From an uncultured Selenomonadales bacterium (GTDB taxonomy: Bacteria; Bacillota; Negativicutes; Selenomonadales; Selenomonadaceae): a stretch of DNA of 41,590 nt. The position numbers and the translations under genes are program-made. Of the stretch, positions 24,711 through 33,284 are shown piece by piece. Location: NCBI GenBank assembly GCA_946407095.1, contig CAMJMR010000021.1, positions 1 to 41,590 on the forward strand, in the 5' to 3' direction. A model generated the notes under the pieces. That model was not told the DNA's origin. It did not search any database and saw nothing but the letters and a program-made list of their open reading frames with translations. Each line of letters opens with the position of its first letter. Position 1 is the stretch's first letter.

Positions 24711-26129
24711 ATGAAAAAATTTTTAGCCGTGTTGTTGCTGGCGACGCTGTTTTTCGGCGGGACGGCTCTGGCAGTACCAATCCCCCTGCGCGGCGTCGTG
24801 GAGGGTTTTTACGGCACGCCCTGGACTTTCGCCGACCGCGCAGACATTATCGACTTTTGCCGCCAAAATAATTTGAATTCCTACGTCTACGCGCCCAAGG
24901 ATGACCCTTACCACCGCAACAAATGGCGCGAACCGTATCCTGCTGACAAGCTCGCCGAACTCAAGCGGCTGGTTGCGGTTGCCAAGGAAAATGACGTGCG
25001 CTTTATCTTCGCCGTAAGCCCCGGCCTCGATTTGAACTACAAGAGCAATGACGACTTCCGCAAGCTGATTCGCAAGCTCGACACGATGTATCAAGTCGGC
25101 GTGCGCGACTTCGCCGTTTTCTTCGACGACCTCAAAGACGACAAGGGCAGGCATCACGAAAACGGCAAGGCTCAAGCCGAATTTCTCAACCGCGTGCAGA
25201 AAAACCTGCGCGACCGCTACAAGGACGTTGCGCCGCTGATTATGGTGCCGACCGAATACTACTACGACGACATGGTTAAGGGCGACAAGCTCAAGCCCTA
25301 TACCCGCGACTTGGCGGAAAATCTTGACCCGCGAATCGTCGTGCTGTACACGGGGCGCGGCGTCGTCTGCGACGAGATAACCGATGCCGAACTCGCCGAA
25401 GCCAATAAAATTTTCGGGCGCGAAGTCGGCGTCTGGTGGAACTACCCCGTCAACGACTACAGCTTGACGCCCGACGGCAACCGCAACGTCAAGCTTGCTC
25501 TCGGCGCGATTGAAAAGCTGCCCTCCGCGAAGATGACCGCGATTTTCTTCAACCCAATGCAACAAGTTCAGATGTCGAAGATTGCCTTGGCAACGGGCGC
25601 GATTTACGCAAACAACCCCGCCATTTACGACGCCGCGCAGGCTTGGGATAAGGTGCTCGGCGACCTGTTCGGCAACCTCGCGCCGCAAATGAAAATCTTC
25701 GCCGAACACTCGCGCCACATGGAAAATTCTTGGGCAAAAGTCGGCGCGCCCGACGCGATTGAATTCTCGACGGCGGCAACCTTGCTTATGAACGACATGG
25801 GCAAGAAAAGTTTCGTGGACTTCGCGCCGCTCGAAAGGCAAATCAACTCGACCGAACGCGCCGTGAACACCTTGCTGAAACGTCTGCCGAAAAAATATTT
25901 GTCGGAATGCCGGCCGCAACTCGAACAGCTCAAGCGAATCATGCAGGCGGACAAGGTTGCGCTCGAATCGCTCAAGGCAGGACAGCTTGACCCGCGCCTG
26001 AAAGTTTTGCGCGAAGAGATTACTGCGAACGAAAAGCTTGCCGTCATATCAGAGACAGCAGGGCGCAAGTTCATTGACGACGTGCTGAACTTCTTCGACG
26101 AACAGAACGGCGGCAAACGCAAACGTTGA
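24711..26129 (+). CDS. Secreted GH84 beta-N-acetylglucosaminidase
   Basis: A 472-residue exported glycosidase. Signal peptide to about residue 21 (GTALA). The GH84 barrel starts RGVVEGFYGTPWTFADR, continues with YVYAPKDDPYHRNKWREPYP and VRFIFAVSPGLDLNY, and has the catalytic Asp pair at 139-140 in FAVFFDDLKDD, all diagnostic of O-GlcNAcase/hyaluronidase-type enzymes that use substrate-assisted catalysis. Likely substrates are GlcNAc-bearing glycans such as mucin or glycoproteins, removed outside the cytosol. The C-terminal helical third ends KRKR. AAAGGAG precedes the ATG. Last gene of the 23074 operon. Confidence 0.93.
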   Translation: MKKFLAVLLLATLFFGGTALAVPIPLRGVVEGFYGTPWTFADRADIIDFCRQNNLNSYVYAPKDDPYHRNKWREPYPADKLAELKRLVAVAKENDVRFIFAVSPGLDLNYKSNDDFRKLIRKLDTMYQVGVRDFAVFFDDLKDDKGRHHENGKAQAEFLNRVQKNLRDRYKDVAPLIMVPTEYYYDDMVKGDKLKPYTRDLAENLDPRIVVLYTGRGVVCDEITDAELAEANKIFGREVGVWWNYPVNDYSLTPDGNRNVKLALGAIEKLPSAKMTAIFFNPMQQVQMSKIALATGAIYANNPAIYDAAQAWDKVLGDLFGNLAPQMKIFAEHSRHMENSWAKVGAPDAIEFSTAATLLMNDMGKKSFVDFAPLERQINSTERAVNTLLKRLPKKYLSECRPQLEQLKRIMQADKVALESLKAGQLDPRLKVLREEITANEKLAVISETAGRKFIDDVLNFFDEQNGGKRKR

Positions 26130-26140
26130 CGCTTGAAACG

Positions 26141-26178
26141 AAAAAAACCCGCTCCCATTTCGGGAACGAGGTTTTTTT
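26141..26178. terminator. Terminator after the GH84 gene
   Basis: AAAAAAACCCGCTCCC, loop ATTTC, GGGAACGAGGTTTTTTT: a stem with one irregularity and strong A and T runs. It also serves the converging Doc gene, whose stop lies just beyond. Confidence 0.75.
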
Positions 26179-26563
26179 ATTTTTCGATTCGCGCTTTAAG
26201 CCAAGTCAGAAAATCTTCTGCGCCCATGCGACTTGCCGCGACTTTCATTGTTACGGCGACGCGCTCGGTCTGCGAACAGTTCAGCTTGAAGCCGCAAAGC
26301 ATAAGGTACAGCTCCGTTGCGTGCAGGGCGATTCGCTTATTGCCGTCGACGAAGCCGTGATTCTTGATTAAGCCGTGGAACAATCGCGTCGCCCGCTCTT
26401 CAACCGTCGGATAAAGAAATTTTCCGCCGAAGGTTTGAAACGGGGCATTGACCGCCGATTCAATCAAGCCGATGTCTCGAATGCCCGTTGACCTTTCAAG
26501 CCGCCCGTGAAGCGTCAGGATATCACTCGGCAGAAGGCGTATCAAACTTTGCCAGCGTCTCAT
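26177..26563 (-). CDS. doc: Doc-type Fic-fold toxin
   Basis: A 128-residue Fic/Doc protein. The motif HGFVDGNKR is at residues 69-77, the Doc form of HxFx(D/E)GNxR, and ESAVNAPFQTFGG and LHGRLERSTGIRDIG fit the family's N-terminal part. Doc toxins phosphorylate elongation factor Tu and are held off by a small antitoxin encoded just upstream. The start is uncertain: ATG 26563 gives normal length, TTG 26545 or TTG 26584 are alternatives, and none has a good ribosome site, as expected if translation is coupled to the small upstream frame. It follows pckA on the same strand. Confidence 0.85.
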   Translation of the reverse strand: MRRWQSLIRLLPSDILTLHGRLERSTGIRDIGLIESAVNAPFQTFGGKFLYPTVEERATRLFHGLIKNHGFVDGNKRIALHATELYLMLCGFKLNCSQTERVAVTMKVAASRMGAEDFLTWLKARIEK

Positions 26564-26645
26564 AAGCCGCGCGATTTTGTTCAAGCAAAAATTCGTTCAG
26601 CCTGTCGATTTCGGTCTTCAGCTCGGAGGAATTTTCGCTCGTCAA
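26523..26645 (-). CDS. Possible short antitoxin for Doc
   Basis: A 40-codon frame starting with TTG, ten bases behind the pckA stop and overlapping the Doc start region. It encodes an acidic, helical peptide with TSENSSELKTEIDRLNEFLL, then EQNRAAYETLAKFD. Position and overlap are as for a Phd-like antitoxin, but it is about half the usual length, lacks the N-terminal DNA-binding fold, and has only a weak ribosome site. It may be a surviving C-terminal neutralising segment. No homology recognised. Confidence 0.4.
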   Translation of the reverse strand: MTSENSSELKTEIDRLNEFLLEQNRAAYETLAKFDTPSAE

Positions 26646-26654
26646 AAAATCGTC

Positions 26655-28271
26655 TCAAAGATGCGGACCCGCAGCAACAAGCGCTTTGCCCGCCGCATTG
26701 TATTCGTATTTCTTGAAGTTCTTGATAAAGCGGCCTGCCAAGTCTTCGGCGCGGCGATCCCATTCGGTCGGGTCGGCGTAGGTGTTGCGCGGGTCGAGGA
26801 TGTTGGTTGCGACGCCTTCCAATTCGGTCGGAACTTCCAGGTCGAAGATGGCGATTTTCTTCGTCGGAGCCTTCTTGATTGCGCCGCCGAGAATCGCGTC
26901 AATGATGCCGCGCGTGTCCTTAATCGAAATGCGTTTGCCGGTGCCGTTCCAGCCGGTGTTGACCAGATAAGCCTTTGCGCCGCTCTTTTCCATGCGCTTG
27001 ACGAGTTCTTCGGCGTATTTGGTCGGGTGCAGTTCAAGGAAGGCTTGACCGAAGCACGCGCTGAAAGTCGGAGTCGGCTCGGTGATTCCGCGCTCTGTGC
27101 CCGCAAGTTTCGCCGTGAAGCCGCTCAAGAAATAATATTTGCACTGTTCGCTGGTGAGAATGGAAACGGGCGGCAAAACGCCGAATGCGTCCGCGCTGAG
27201 GAAGATGACGGACTGCGCGGCGGGGCCGTGGCTGTCGGGGCGCACGATGTTTTTGATGTGGTAAATCGGGTAGCTGACGCGCGTATTTTCCGTGACGGAC
27301 TTGTCGGCGAAGTCAATCTTGCCGTTCTTGTCGACGGTGACGTTTTCGAGGAGCGCGTCGCGGTGAATTGCGCCGTAAATGTCGGGCTCTGCCACGGGGT
27401 CGAGATTGATGACTTTCGCGTAGCAGCCGCCCTCAAAGTTGAAAACGCCCGTATCGTCCCAGCCGTGTTCGTCGTCGCCGATAAGGAGGCGTTTCGGGTC
27501 GGTCGACAGCGTCGTTTTGCCCGTGCCGCTAAGCCCGAAGAAAATCGCGGTATTTTCGCCGTTCATGTCGGTGTTCGCCGAGCAGTGCATGGCAGCAATG
27601 CCTTTCAGCGGCAGGAAGTAGTTCATCATGCTGAAGAGGCCTTTTTTCATTTCGCCGCCGTACCACGTATTGAGGATGACTTGTTCCTTGTCGGTGATGT
27701 TGAAGACGGTCGCGGTTTCGGAATTGAGGCCGAGTTCCTTCCAGTTGGTGACTTTCGCCTTTGACGCGTTGAAGACGACGAAATCGGGCTCTTGGTCGAA
27801 TTCCTCTTGAGACTTCGGGCGAATGAACATGTTGGTGACGAAATGCGCTTGCCAGGCAACTTCCATGATGAAACGAATCTTCATGCGGGTGTCTTTGTGC
27901 GTGCCGCAGAAGCCGTCGACGACGAACAGACGCTTGTTCGAGAGTTCCTTAATCGCCATTGCCTTGAGGGCTTTCCAGCTTTCGACGGAGCATTTCTTGT
28001 TGTCGTTGGGATATTCGGGCGTCGTCCACCAAATTTCGCCGGGCGCGCCTTCCTTGGTCGTGTCGTCGTAGACGATGAACTTGTCCTTGGGGCTGCGGCC
28101 GGTGTAAATGCCCGTCATGACGTTAATCGCGCCGAGTTCGGTTTCTTGACCCACGTCGAAGCCTTCAAGGTCGGGCTTGGTCTCTTCGTTGAAGAGGACT
28201 TCGTAAGTCGGATTGTAAAGCACTTCGGTCGTGCCGGTGATGCCGTACTTGCTTAAATCCATCATTGCCAT
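26655..28271 (-). CDS. pckA: Phosphoenolpyruvate carboxykinase (ATP)
   Basis: A 538-residue ATP-dependent PEPCK, converting oxaloacetate and ATP to PEP, or in anaerobes often running the other way to fix CO2 and gain ATP. Landmarks: [11 protein letters not shown] (57-67), the WYGGEMKKG metal site, the P-loop [11 protein letters not shown] (246-256), the second metal site GDDEHGWDD, and the adenine-site region [16 protein letters not shown] precedes the ATG. A strong promoter is at 28303-28331. The Doc toxin gene follows closely on the same strand. Confidence 0.97.
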   Translation of the reverse strand: MAMMDLSKYGITGTTEVLYNPTYEVLFNEETKPDLEGFDVGQETELGAINVMTGIYTGRSPKDKFIVYDDTTKEGAPGEIWWTTPEYPNDNKKCSVESWKALKAMAIKELSNKRLFVVDGFCGTHKDTRMKIRFIMEVAWQAHFVTNMFIRPKSQEEFDQEPDFVVFNASKAKVTNWKELGLNSETATVFNITDKEQVILNTWYGGEMKKGLFSMMNYFLPLKGIAAMHCSANTDMNGENTAIFFGLSGTGKTTLSTDPKRLLIGDDEHGWDDTGVFNFEGGCYAKVINLDPVAEPDIYGAIHRDALLENVTVDKNGKIDFADKSVTENTRVSYPIYHIKNIVRPDSHGPAAQSVIFLSADAFGVLPPVSILTSEQCKYYFLSGFTAKLAGTERGITEPTPTFSACFGQAFLELHPTKYAEELVKRMEKSGAKAYLVNTGWNGTGKRISIKDTRGIIDAILGGAIKKAPTKKIAIFDLEVPTELEGVATNILDPRNTYADPTEWDRRAEDLAGRFIKNFKKYEYNAAGKALVAAGPHL

Positions 28272-28302
28272 AAATTCTTACCTCCAAAAATTTACTTCGC
28301 CG

Positions 28303-28331
28303 ATAATAACCGTTCACGCCGCGATTGTCAA
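28303..28331 (-). promoter_or_regulatory. pckA: Predicted pckA promoter
   Basis: On the minus strand a consensus TTGACA, exactly 17 bases, then TATTAT, about 30 bases before the pckA start. One of the best promoter matches in the window, as expected for a highly expressed central metabolic gene. Confidence 0.75.
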
Positions 28332-28362
28332 ACAAAAAGCCCGCGCCGCGTCCGCGAAAAGC

Positions 28363-28390
28363 TTTTCAAAACTGCAGGGCGTGTTATAAT
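28363..28390 (+). promoter_or_regulatory. Predicted promoter of the DUF535 gene
   Basis: Extended -10 TGTTATAAT ending at 28390, with a weak TTTTCA 16 bases upstream; 26 bases before the start codon. Confidence 0.55.
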
Positions 28391-28416
28391 CAACGGCAAA
28401 ACGAAACGGAGACGTC

Positions 28417-29325
28417 ATGAGCAACTTTATCGAACTTGGAAAAAAAATTTACGACTTGAACAACCCGCGAGAGGCGCACAGGTTTGCGGTGTTCGTGGCG
28501 AGGTGTTGCCTGCACCCGCAACGCATGAGCCGCTTGGAAAAATTTTTCGAGCAATCGGAGCTGATGCGGCAAGTGGCGGCGGGCTACCCGTTTGTCTACG
28601 AGCAGGCGACGCGGGCATTTTTTTATTATCGGTCGACGTTCGAGGAGCGGGCGCGGCTAATCGAAGACAACATGCAATTTTTATCGGCGCGCTTCAACGA
28701 CGACTTCATGCTGAAACTTTACGGCGACAAGAAAATCGAGCTGTGGCGCATGCCGCTTGACGAGACGCTTGGCGAAATGAATCTTGTCCTGTGCGCGGAG
28801 TCGGGTCAGCGCAAGGAGGGCTTGGCGGCCGTCATGTTCAACTTGCCGGGCGAAGTGCCCGTCTATCAGATTTTGTTTTGGATAGCGCGAACTCAACGCG
28901 GCGATTGGGCGATGTGGATAGGCGCAATGCAAGGTCCCAACGTCGACGACGCCAAAGACTTGGTCAAGCGCATAACAAAAAAATGTCACGCCTATCGCAC
29001 GAAAAATCTGATTCTCTACTCCGCGCAGGCTGTGGCGAGGGCTTGCGGCGTCACGAAAATTTTGGCGGTCACCAACGAGGGCTACTACGCGAACAATCAC
29101 TTGCGCCGCGACAGGAAGCTCAAGACGTCGTTCAGCGATTTTTGGGCGGAGGCGGGCGGCCTTCCCACCGACGACGCAAGATTTTACGAATTGCCGCTTG
29201 TCGAGACGCGCAAGACCGTCGAAGAAATTCCGTCACACAAGCGGGCGCAATATCGTCGGCGGTTCGCTTTGCTTGACGAGCTGGACGCGTCGATAGCTGA
29301 AACGTTGCGGGGGTTCAAGCGTTGA
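28417..29325 (+). CDS. DUF535 (VirK/YbjX-family) protein
   Basis: A 302-residue soluble protein of the VirK/YbjX group. Seen are an N-terminal helical region with HPQRMSRLEKFFEQSELM, then WIGAMQGPNVDDAKDLVKRITKKCH and the conserved ILAVTNEGYYANNHLRRDRKLKTSF. In enterobacteria relatives belong to PhoP/Q-type regulons linked to resistance to antimicrobial peptides and envelope remodelling; the biochemical activity is not known. GGAG precedes the ATG. It lies upstream of an envelope glycosyltransferase operon, separated by repeat R6, and YrbL (also PhoP-linked in enterobacteria) is encoded at 38168. Confidence 0.85.
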   Translation: MSNFIELGKKIYDLNNPREAHRFAVFVARCCLHPQRMSRLEKFFEQSELMRQVAAGYPFVYEQATRAFFYYRSTFEERARLIEDNMQFLSARFNDDFMLKLYGDKKIELWRMPLDETLGEMNLVLCAESGQRKEGLAAVMFNLPGEVPVYQILFWIARTQRGDWAMWIGAMQGPNVDDAKDLVKRITKKCHAYRTKNLILYSAQAVARACGVTKILAVTNEGYYANNHLRRDRKLKTSFSDFWAEAGGLPTDDARFYELPLVETRKTVEEIPSHKRAQYRRRFALLDELDASIAETLRGFKR

Positions 29326-29334
29326 AACGTAAAT

Positions 29335-29516
29335 CTACTTTCTTTCAGCGAGGAAAGAAACCTTACGCTCACCAGTTCGCGTTCGCCAAAGAAACTCGCC
29401 TCGCAGGGGCGGAAACCGACCACTGCCGCAACGCCCGCGCTACCCGAAGCCGTCTGTGCCGCTGTCGACGCATCACGCGTCGAAGTCGCGGCGGCCGCCC
29501 GTCCTTGGGCGGCCTC
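29335..29516 (+). repeat. Multi-hairpin repeat, copy R6
   Basis: CTACTTTCTTTCAGCGAGGAAAG begins it, but hairpin 1 is interrupted: the right arm ends at AAAGAAA and about 25 other bases stand before CCAAAGAAACTCG. Central hairpin pairs CCGC-TGTCGACGC with GCGTCGAAGT-CGCGG around ATCA; last hairpin GGCCGCCC/GGGCGGCC. A right-end repeat ACCAACACACCCCT follows at 29543-29556. No gene is seen in the 257 bases to the next start. Confidence 0.8.
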
Positions 29517-29582
29517 ATCACCTGCCACGTATTCCTTGCTCTACCAACACACCCCTGCCAAAAATTTTTCGGAGGTGTCAAC

Positions 29583-30725
29583 GTGAAAATCGCAATCTTT
29601 GAAAACATAATGACGCCCGGCGGTCACGAAGTTGAATTCGACAGGATTTTGGTCGAAGAGTTCCGCGCGCTTGGTCACGAGGTCGAATTTTACGTTCCCG
29701 AAAATTTTACCTTCCAATTCGACTACAAGACGCCCGTCACGCGCTTGAAGGGCGACGCCGTCACCTACACGAATTCGCGCGGGCTGAAGAAACTTTTGGC
29801 GACGCTTCGCCGCGAATTCAATCGGCAACGCTGGTACAGTCAACTTTTACTGCTGCAAAAAAAATTCGACGCGCTGATAGTCCCGACGTCCACTTACCGC
29901 TATTTGCGCTCTTTGAACTACAGCGACTTGAAAAAAATTTCGGTGCCGCTGATTTTCATTCTGCACGGCATAAATCCCGCCGAGGCTCCGAGATTTTTGG
30001 CGGAGGCAGGTAAACTTTCGTCGAACAGGAATATCAAGCCCGTCGTGCTGACGTTCGGCGATTCAATCTTCGGCGAGCGGCGCGACAACATTTTCACGAT
30101 TTACCCGCCCACTTACACCGCCCGCGACTTGAACGTCGAGCCGAAAATTTCTGCGGCGGGCGAAGTGCTTAAGGTTGGCTTCTTCGGACAGTACAGGCGC
30201 GAAAAAAATCTGCGCGGCTTGCTTGAAGTTTTCTTGCGCGGGAAGTACACGCGGCGGGTTGAATTGCAAGTTCAAGGGTCGACGATGCACGCCGAGGACG
30301 CCGACGACTTCGAGGCGATTATAAAGCAGTACGGCGGCGACGAGCGTTTGAGCTTCCTGCACAAGGGACTTATCGGCGCGGAGTGGCAGCGGGCGATTAT
30401 GAACGTCGACGCGCTGTTGATGCCGTATTCTGCGCCGCGCTATCGCTATCATTGGGGCGGCATGCTCTTCACGGCGATTGGTTTCGGCAAGCCCGTCGTT
30501 GCCAGCGACGACATGAACCCCGAAGTCTTTGACCTCTACCGCGTGGGCGAGACCTTCCGAAGCGGCAACCTTGACGACCTTGCGCGCGTGCTTGAGGCTT
30601 TTATCAACGACTTCGACGAAAATTTTCCGACGTATTCGGCGAACTTGCAGGCGGCGGGCGAAGACTTTTCCCCGACGAATTTTGCGCGGCGGCTTGAAAA
30701 AATTATGGAGGGCGCGTATGGCTAA
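29583..30725 (+). CDS. Glycosyltransferase (GT4-like, GT-B fold)
   Basis: A 380-residue glycosyltransferase. The N-terminal half starts KIAIFENIMTPGGHEVEFDR with a Rossmann-like strand and glycine loop. The C-terminal half has the EVLKVGFFGQYRREKNLRGLLE start of a GT4 nucleotide-sugar domain and a RYHWGGMLFTAIGFGKPVVASDD region in place of the EX7E motif, which is not clearly present. GTG 29583 is used: GGAGGTG lies eight bases upstream, whereas the frame's longer start would run through repeat R6. The last codons overlap the next gene by eight bases, so the three glycosyltransferases form one operon. Confidence 0.83.
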   Translation: MKIAIFENIMTPGGHEVEFDRILVEEFRALGHEVEFYVPENFTFQFDYKTPVTRLKGDAVTYTNSRGLKKLLATLRREFNRQRWYSQLLLLQKKFDALIVPTSTYRYLRSLNYSDLKKISVPLIFILHGINPAEAPRFLAEAGKLSSNRNIKPVVLTFGDSIFGERRDNIFTIYPPTYTARDLNVEPKISAAGEVLKVGFFGQYRREKNLRGLLEVFLRGKYTRRVELQVQGSTMHAEDADDFEAIIKQYGGDERLSFLHKGLIGAEWQRAIMNVDALLMPYSAPRYRYHWGGMLFTAIGFGKPVVASDDMNPEVFDLYRVGETFRSGNLDDLARVLEAFINDFDENFPTYSANLQAAGEDFSPTNFARRLEKIMEGAYG

Positions 30726-31506
30726 GGTATCCGTGCTGATTTTGGCGAAGAACGAGGAAAAATTTATCGGCGCGTGCATAAAAAGCGTTGCCGCCTTCGC
30801 GGACGAAGTTATTGTTATCGACGACTTCAGCACCGACGCGACCGCGCAGATTTCAGCCGACTTGGGCGCGCGCGTCGTGCAACACGGGCTCAACGGCGAT
30901 TGGGGCGGCCAACAGACTTTTGCGATTAAGCAGGCGCGTTTCGATTGGGTATTCTTCATCGACGCCGACGAACGCTCGACGCCCGCGCTTTCCGCCGAAA
31001 TAAAAAAAATCCTCGCTCGCGACGACAAAAGCATTGCTTGGCGGACGGCGCGGCTGAGTTACTTTTGGGGTCAACCGCTCCGACACGGCGGTTGGTTCCC
31101 CGATTATGTCACGCGGCTTTTCCCGACGGCGGGCAGCTACGTTACCGGCTTCGTGCACCCGCAAATTCATCACACCTGCGCGGAAAAGGATTTTCCCGAA
31201 TCGGCTTACCTCGTCCACTATCCTTATCGCGATTGGAATCACTACTTCAACAAGCTGAACTTTTACACGACGCTTGCCGCGAAGAAGGCTCACGAACAGG
31301 GCAAGACGGCGGGGCTCCTCGATATGATTCTGCACCCGTTGTGGGCAAGCTTCCGCATGTACGTCCTGCGCGGCGGCTTCCTGGACGGGCGAATCGGCTT
31401 CGTGTTGGCGGGCTTCCACTATTTCTACACCATGGCGAAGTACGTCAAGCTTTTCTACTACGGCAAGGAAAATGTTCACGTCACGGAGGCGGCGGATGAT
31501 GTTTAA
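30718..31506 (+). CDS. GT2 glycosyltransferase, WaaE/KdtX-like
   Basis: A 262-residue GT-A enzyme. It has VSVLILAKNEEKFIGACIKS, the nucleotide-site DDFSTDAT, GDWGGQQTFAIKQA and the metal-binding DADER, a set closest to WaaE-type transferases that add glucose to heptose in the lipopolysaccharide inner core. The second half (HGGWFPDYVTRLFP, PYRDWNHYFNKLN) also fits that group. The ATG overlaps the upstream gene, and its GGAGG lies in that gene's coding part. Its stop overlaps the GT9 start. Acts at the inner membrane on lipid-linked core sugar; exact sugar unknown. Confidence 0.88.
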   Translation: MAKVSVLILAKNEEKFIGACIKSVAAFADEVIVIDDFSTDATAQISADLGARVVQHGLNGDWGGQQTFAIKQARFDWVFFIDADERSTPALSAEIKKILARDDKSIAWRTARLSYFWGQPLRHGGWFPDYVTRLFPTAGSYVTGFVHPQIHHTCAEKDFPESAYLVHYPYRDWNHYFNKLNFYTTLAAKKAHEQGKTAGLLDMILHPLWASFRMYVLRGGFLDGRIGFVLAGFHYFYTMAKYVKLFYYGKENVHVTEAADDV

Positions 31507-32539
31507 AAATATTTTGGTCAACGCGCTGGTCAACTTGGGCGACGTGGTGCTGACGACTTCGGCACTTGCGCTGATAAAGCGGCACTTCCCCGATGCGCGA
31601 ATCACCATGCTGGTCAAGCCCGTGGTTGCCGACGCCGTCATTGACAATCCCGTTGTCGACGACGTGATTGTTTTGGACTACCGCGCGAAGGAAAATTCTT
31701 TCGGGAGGATGCGCGCGCTGGTCAAGGAGATTCGGCGGCGGAAATTCGATTTGGCAATTTCATTCGACCGCAAGCTTCGACCCGCGCTGATAACGTTCTT
31801 TGCAAGGATACCGCGCCGCGTCTGCCCGTCAAAGGTTTTCGACGACAACAAGAGCCGCGTGACGTTGCTTTACACCGACGTCGTAGAAATTTCGCACGAC
31901 CTAAACAAAACTTTGCAAGCCGAGACGTATCAAGAGATTGTCCGAAAATTTTTCAAGATTGACGGTCACGAGACGCCGCGCTTCCCGATAAAGCCTTCGC
32001 CCGCCGCCGACGCGTTGCTTGGCCGTCTGCCGCCCGCAAGGTTTAAAATCGCGTTGTGTGTCAAGGGGACTTTCCCGCTCAAGACGTGGAGCAAAGAATA
32101 TTTCGCCGAAGTCGTCCGCGAATTGCGGCGGAGCTATGACGCGGCGTTTTTTATTGTTGGCGCGCCGAACGACCGAGCCTACGCCGACGAAGTTATCAGC
32201 GCGATTGGCGGAGGCGTCGAAAATTTTTGCGGCGAGACTTCGCTGACTGACTTGGCGGAGCTGTTTCGCCGCGCAGATTTGTTTATCACGGTGGACACGG
32301 GAGCCACGCACATTGCCGCGACGACGGGCGTCAAAATGGTGACGATGTACGGTTGCACCAGCCCCGACCGTTGGCACCCGATTAATCCTAATGCCGTTGC
32401 CTTGACGAGCCGCGAGCCCTGTTGCCCGTGCACCTGCAAGGCCGAAGAGTGTCCGACTTATCCCGCGCCCGCTTGCCTGCAAAACGTCACGCCCGCGCAG
32501 GTTCTCGACGCCGCTAGAAAATTTTTAACGAACGTGTAA
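31496..32539 (+). CDS. GT9 heptosyltransferase-like protein
   Basis: A 347-residue GT9 enzyme, the ADP-heptose:lipopolysaccharide heptosyltransferase family. Seen: NILVNALVNLGDVVLTTSAL at the N-terminus (acceptor domain), FPLKTWSKEYFAEVV, the donor-site DLFITVDTGATHIAA, and the terminal CCPCTCKAEECP cysteine cluster typical of this family. Two start codons are adjacent (31496, 31499), both behind GGAGG. It overlaps the WaaE-like gene. The TGTAAC of the next promoter overlaps its stop codon. Confidence 0.9.
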   Translation: MMFKNILVNALVNLGDVVLTTSALALIKRHFPDARITMLVKPVVADAVIDNPVVDDVIVLDYRAKENSFGRMRALVKEIRRRKFDLAISFDRKLRPALITFFARIPRRVCPSKVFDDNKSRVTLLYTDVVEISHDLNKTLQAETYQEIVRKFFKIDGHETPRFPIKPSPAADALLGRLPPARFKIALCVKGTFPLKTWSKEYFAEVVRELRRSYDAAFFIVGAPNDRAYADEVISAIGGGVENFCGETSLTDLAELFRRADLFITVDTGATHIAATTGVKMVTMYGCTSPDRWHPINPNAVALTSREPCCPCTCKAEECPTYPAPACLQNVTPAQVLDAARKFLTNV

Positions 32540-32564
32540 CAAAACTCTCTAAGCCGCGTATAAG
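32535..32564 (+). promoter_or_regulatory. Promoter of the double-glycine protein genes, copy 1
   Basis: TGTAAC, 18 bases, TATAAG, followed by GGGACAGAAAGA and TTTAA before an AAGGAG site. The same boxes, spacing and downstream bases recur at 33683-33712 before the fourth gene of the family, so both were probably duplicated together and are read by the same regulator or sigma factor. Confidence 0.6.
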
Positions 32565-32602
32565 GGACAGAAAGAAAAATTTAAACAAACACAAAGGAGA
32601 CA

Positions 32603-32911
32603 ATGACTTACGAAATCCTCAGCATGGAGCAACTGGACAGCGTGGCGGGCGGCACCAACCGCGAGTGCAAGGAACTCAAAGACGCCCTGCCGGAAGTGGA
32701 CGGCTTCTTCGGAAAGCGCAAAATGCGTGAAAGCGAAGTAATCGCCTGGCTTGACAAGAACCTCGGAATCAAGGCGACCTTGCACGACGGATTTATCCTC
32801 GACCCGACCGACGACGCAGGTGACTCCAACCTTTACAAGCTCAAATCAACCGGCAAGTACATTTCCCACGAAGAGACCATGGACATGATTAACAAATTCC
32901 TCGGCAAGTAA
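32603..32911 (+). CDS. Double-glycine leader protein 1
   Basis: A 102-residue protein starting MTYEILSMEQLDSVAGG, a 17-residue leader of the double-glycine type normally cut after GG by the C39 peptidase domain of an ABC exporter. The remaining 85 residues are not a typical small bacteriocin. They share with the next three genes a domain with EV-xx-WL, IKATLHDGFILDPTDDAG, NLYK and SHEET. One cysteine only, so no disulphide or lanthionine pattern. AAAGGAG stands four bases before the ATG. Probable role: exported peptide or small protein for competition or signalling (inference). No exporter or immunity gene is recognised nearby. Confidence 0.8.
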   Translation: MTYEILSMEQLDSVAGGTNRECKELKDALPEVDGFFGKRKMRESEVIAWLDKNLGIKATLHDGFILDPTDDAGDSNLYKLKSTGKYISHEETMDMINKFLGK

Positions 32912-32930
32912 TTGGAAGGAGACGACGACA

Positions 32931-33269
32931 ATGACTTACGAAATCCTCAGCATGGAGCAACTCGACGCGGTAAGCGGCGGCACCAACGGCGAATACAAAG
33001 AACTGCGCGACATGTTGCCCGAAATCAGATATGAGAACTTTTGGGGGACAACTAAGTACAGAAAGCCCAACTTTGGCGAAGTACAGGATTGGTTGCGCAG
33101 ACGCGTCAATGTAGTAGCAAAGATTGATGTCGGCGACTGGTGGAATCCCCTCGACAGCGCGGGCGAAAAAAATACTTACAAGGATATATTCAGCGGTGAA
33201 GTCTTGACACACAGCGAAGTCGTTGCCAGAGTCAAAACTTTTATAGACAATTTCGGACCAAATTGGTAA
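32931..33269 (+). CDS. Double-glycine leader protein 2
   Basis: A 112-residue paralogue. Its leader MTYEILSMEQLDAVSGG is almost the same as in protein 1. The mature part starts TNGEYKELRDMLPEI, has a Trp-rich middle (ENFWGT, VQDWLRRR, VGDWWNP), then the family block DSAGEKNTYK and THSEVV. No cysteine. AAGGAG precedes the ATG; the gap to gene 1 is 19 bases. Leader and first mature residues are far better kept than the rest, which suggests a common exporter and diversified cargo. Confidence 0.82.
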   Translation: MTYEILSMEQLDAVSGGTNGEYKELRDMLPEIRYENFWGTTKYRKPNFGEVQDWLRRRVNVVAKIDVGDWWNPLDSAGEKNTYKDIFSGEVLTHSEVVARVKTFIDNFGPNW

Positions 33270-33284
33270 TTGGAGGGAACTAAA

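Noticed and set aside
24723-25919. 398-codon minus frame opposite the GH84 gene
   Set aside because: Shadow frame; GH84 motifs and signal peptide are on the plus strand.
26577-27764. 395-codon plus frame opposite pckA
   Set aside because: Shadow of pckA, which has the P-loop, promoter and ribosome site on the minus strand.
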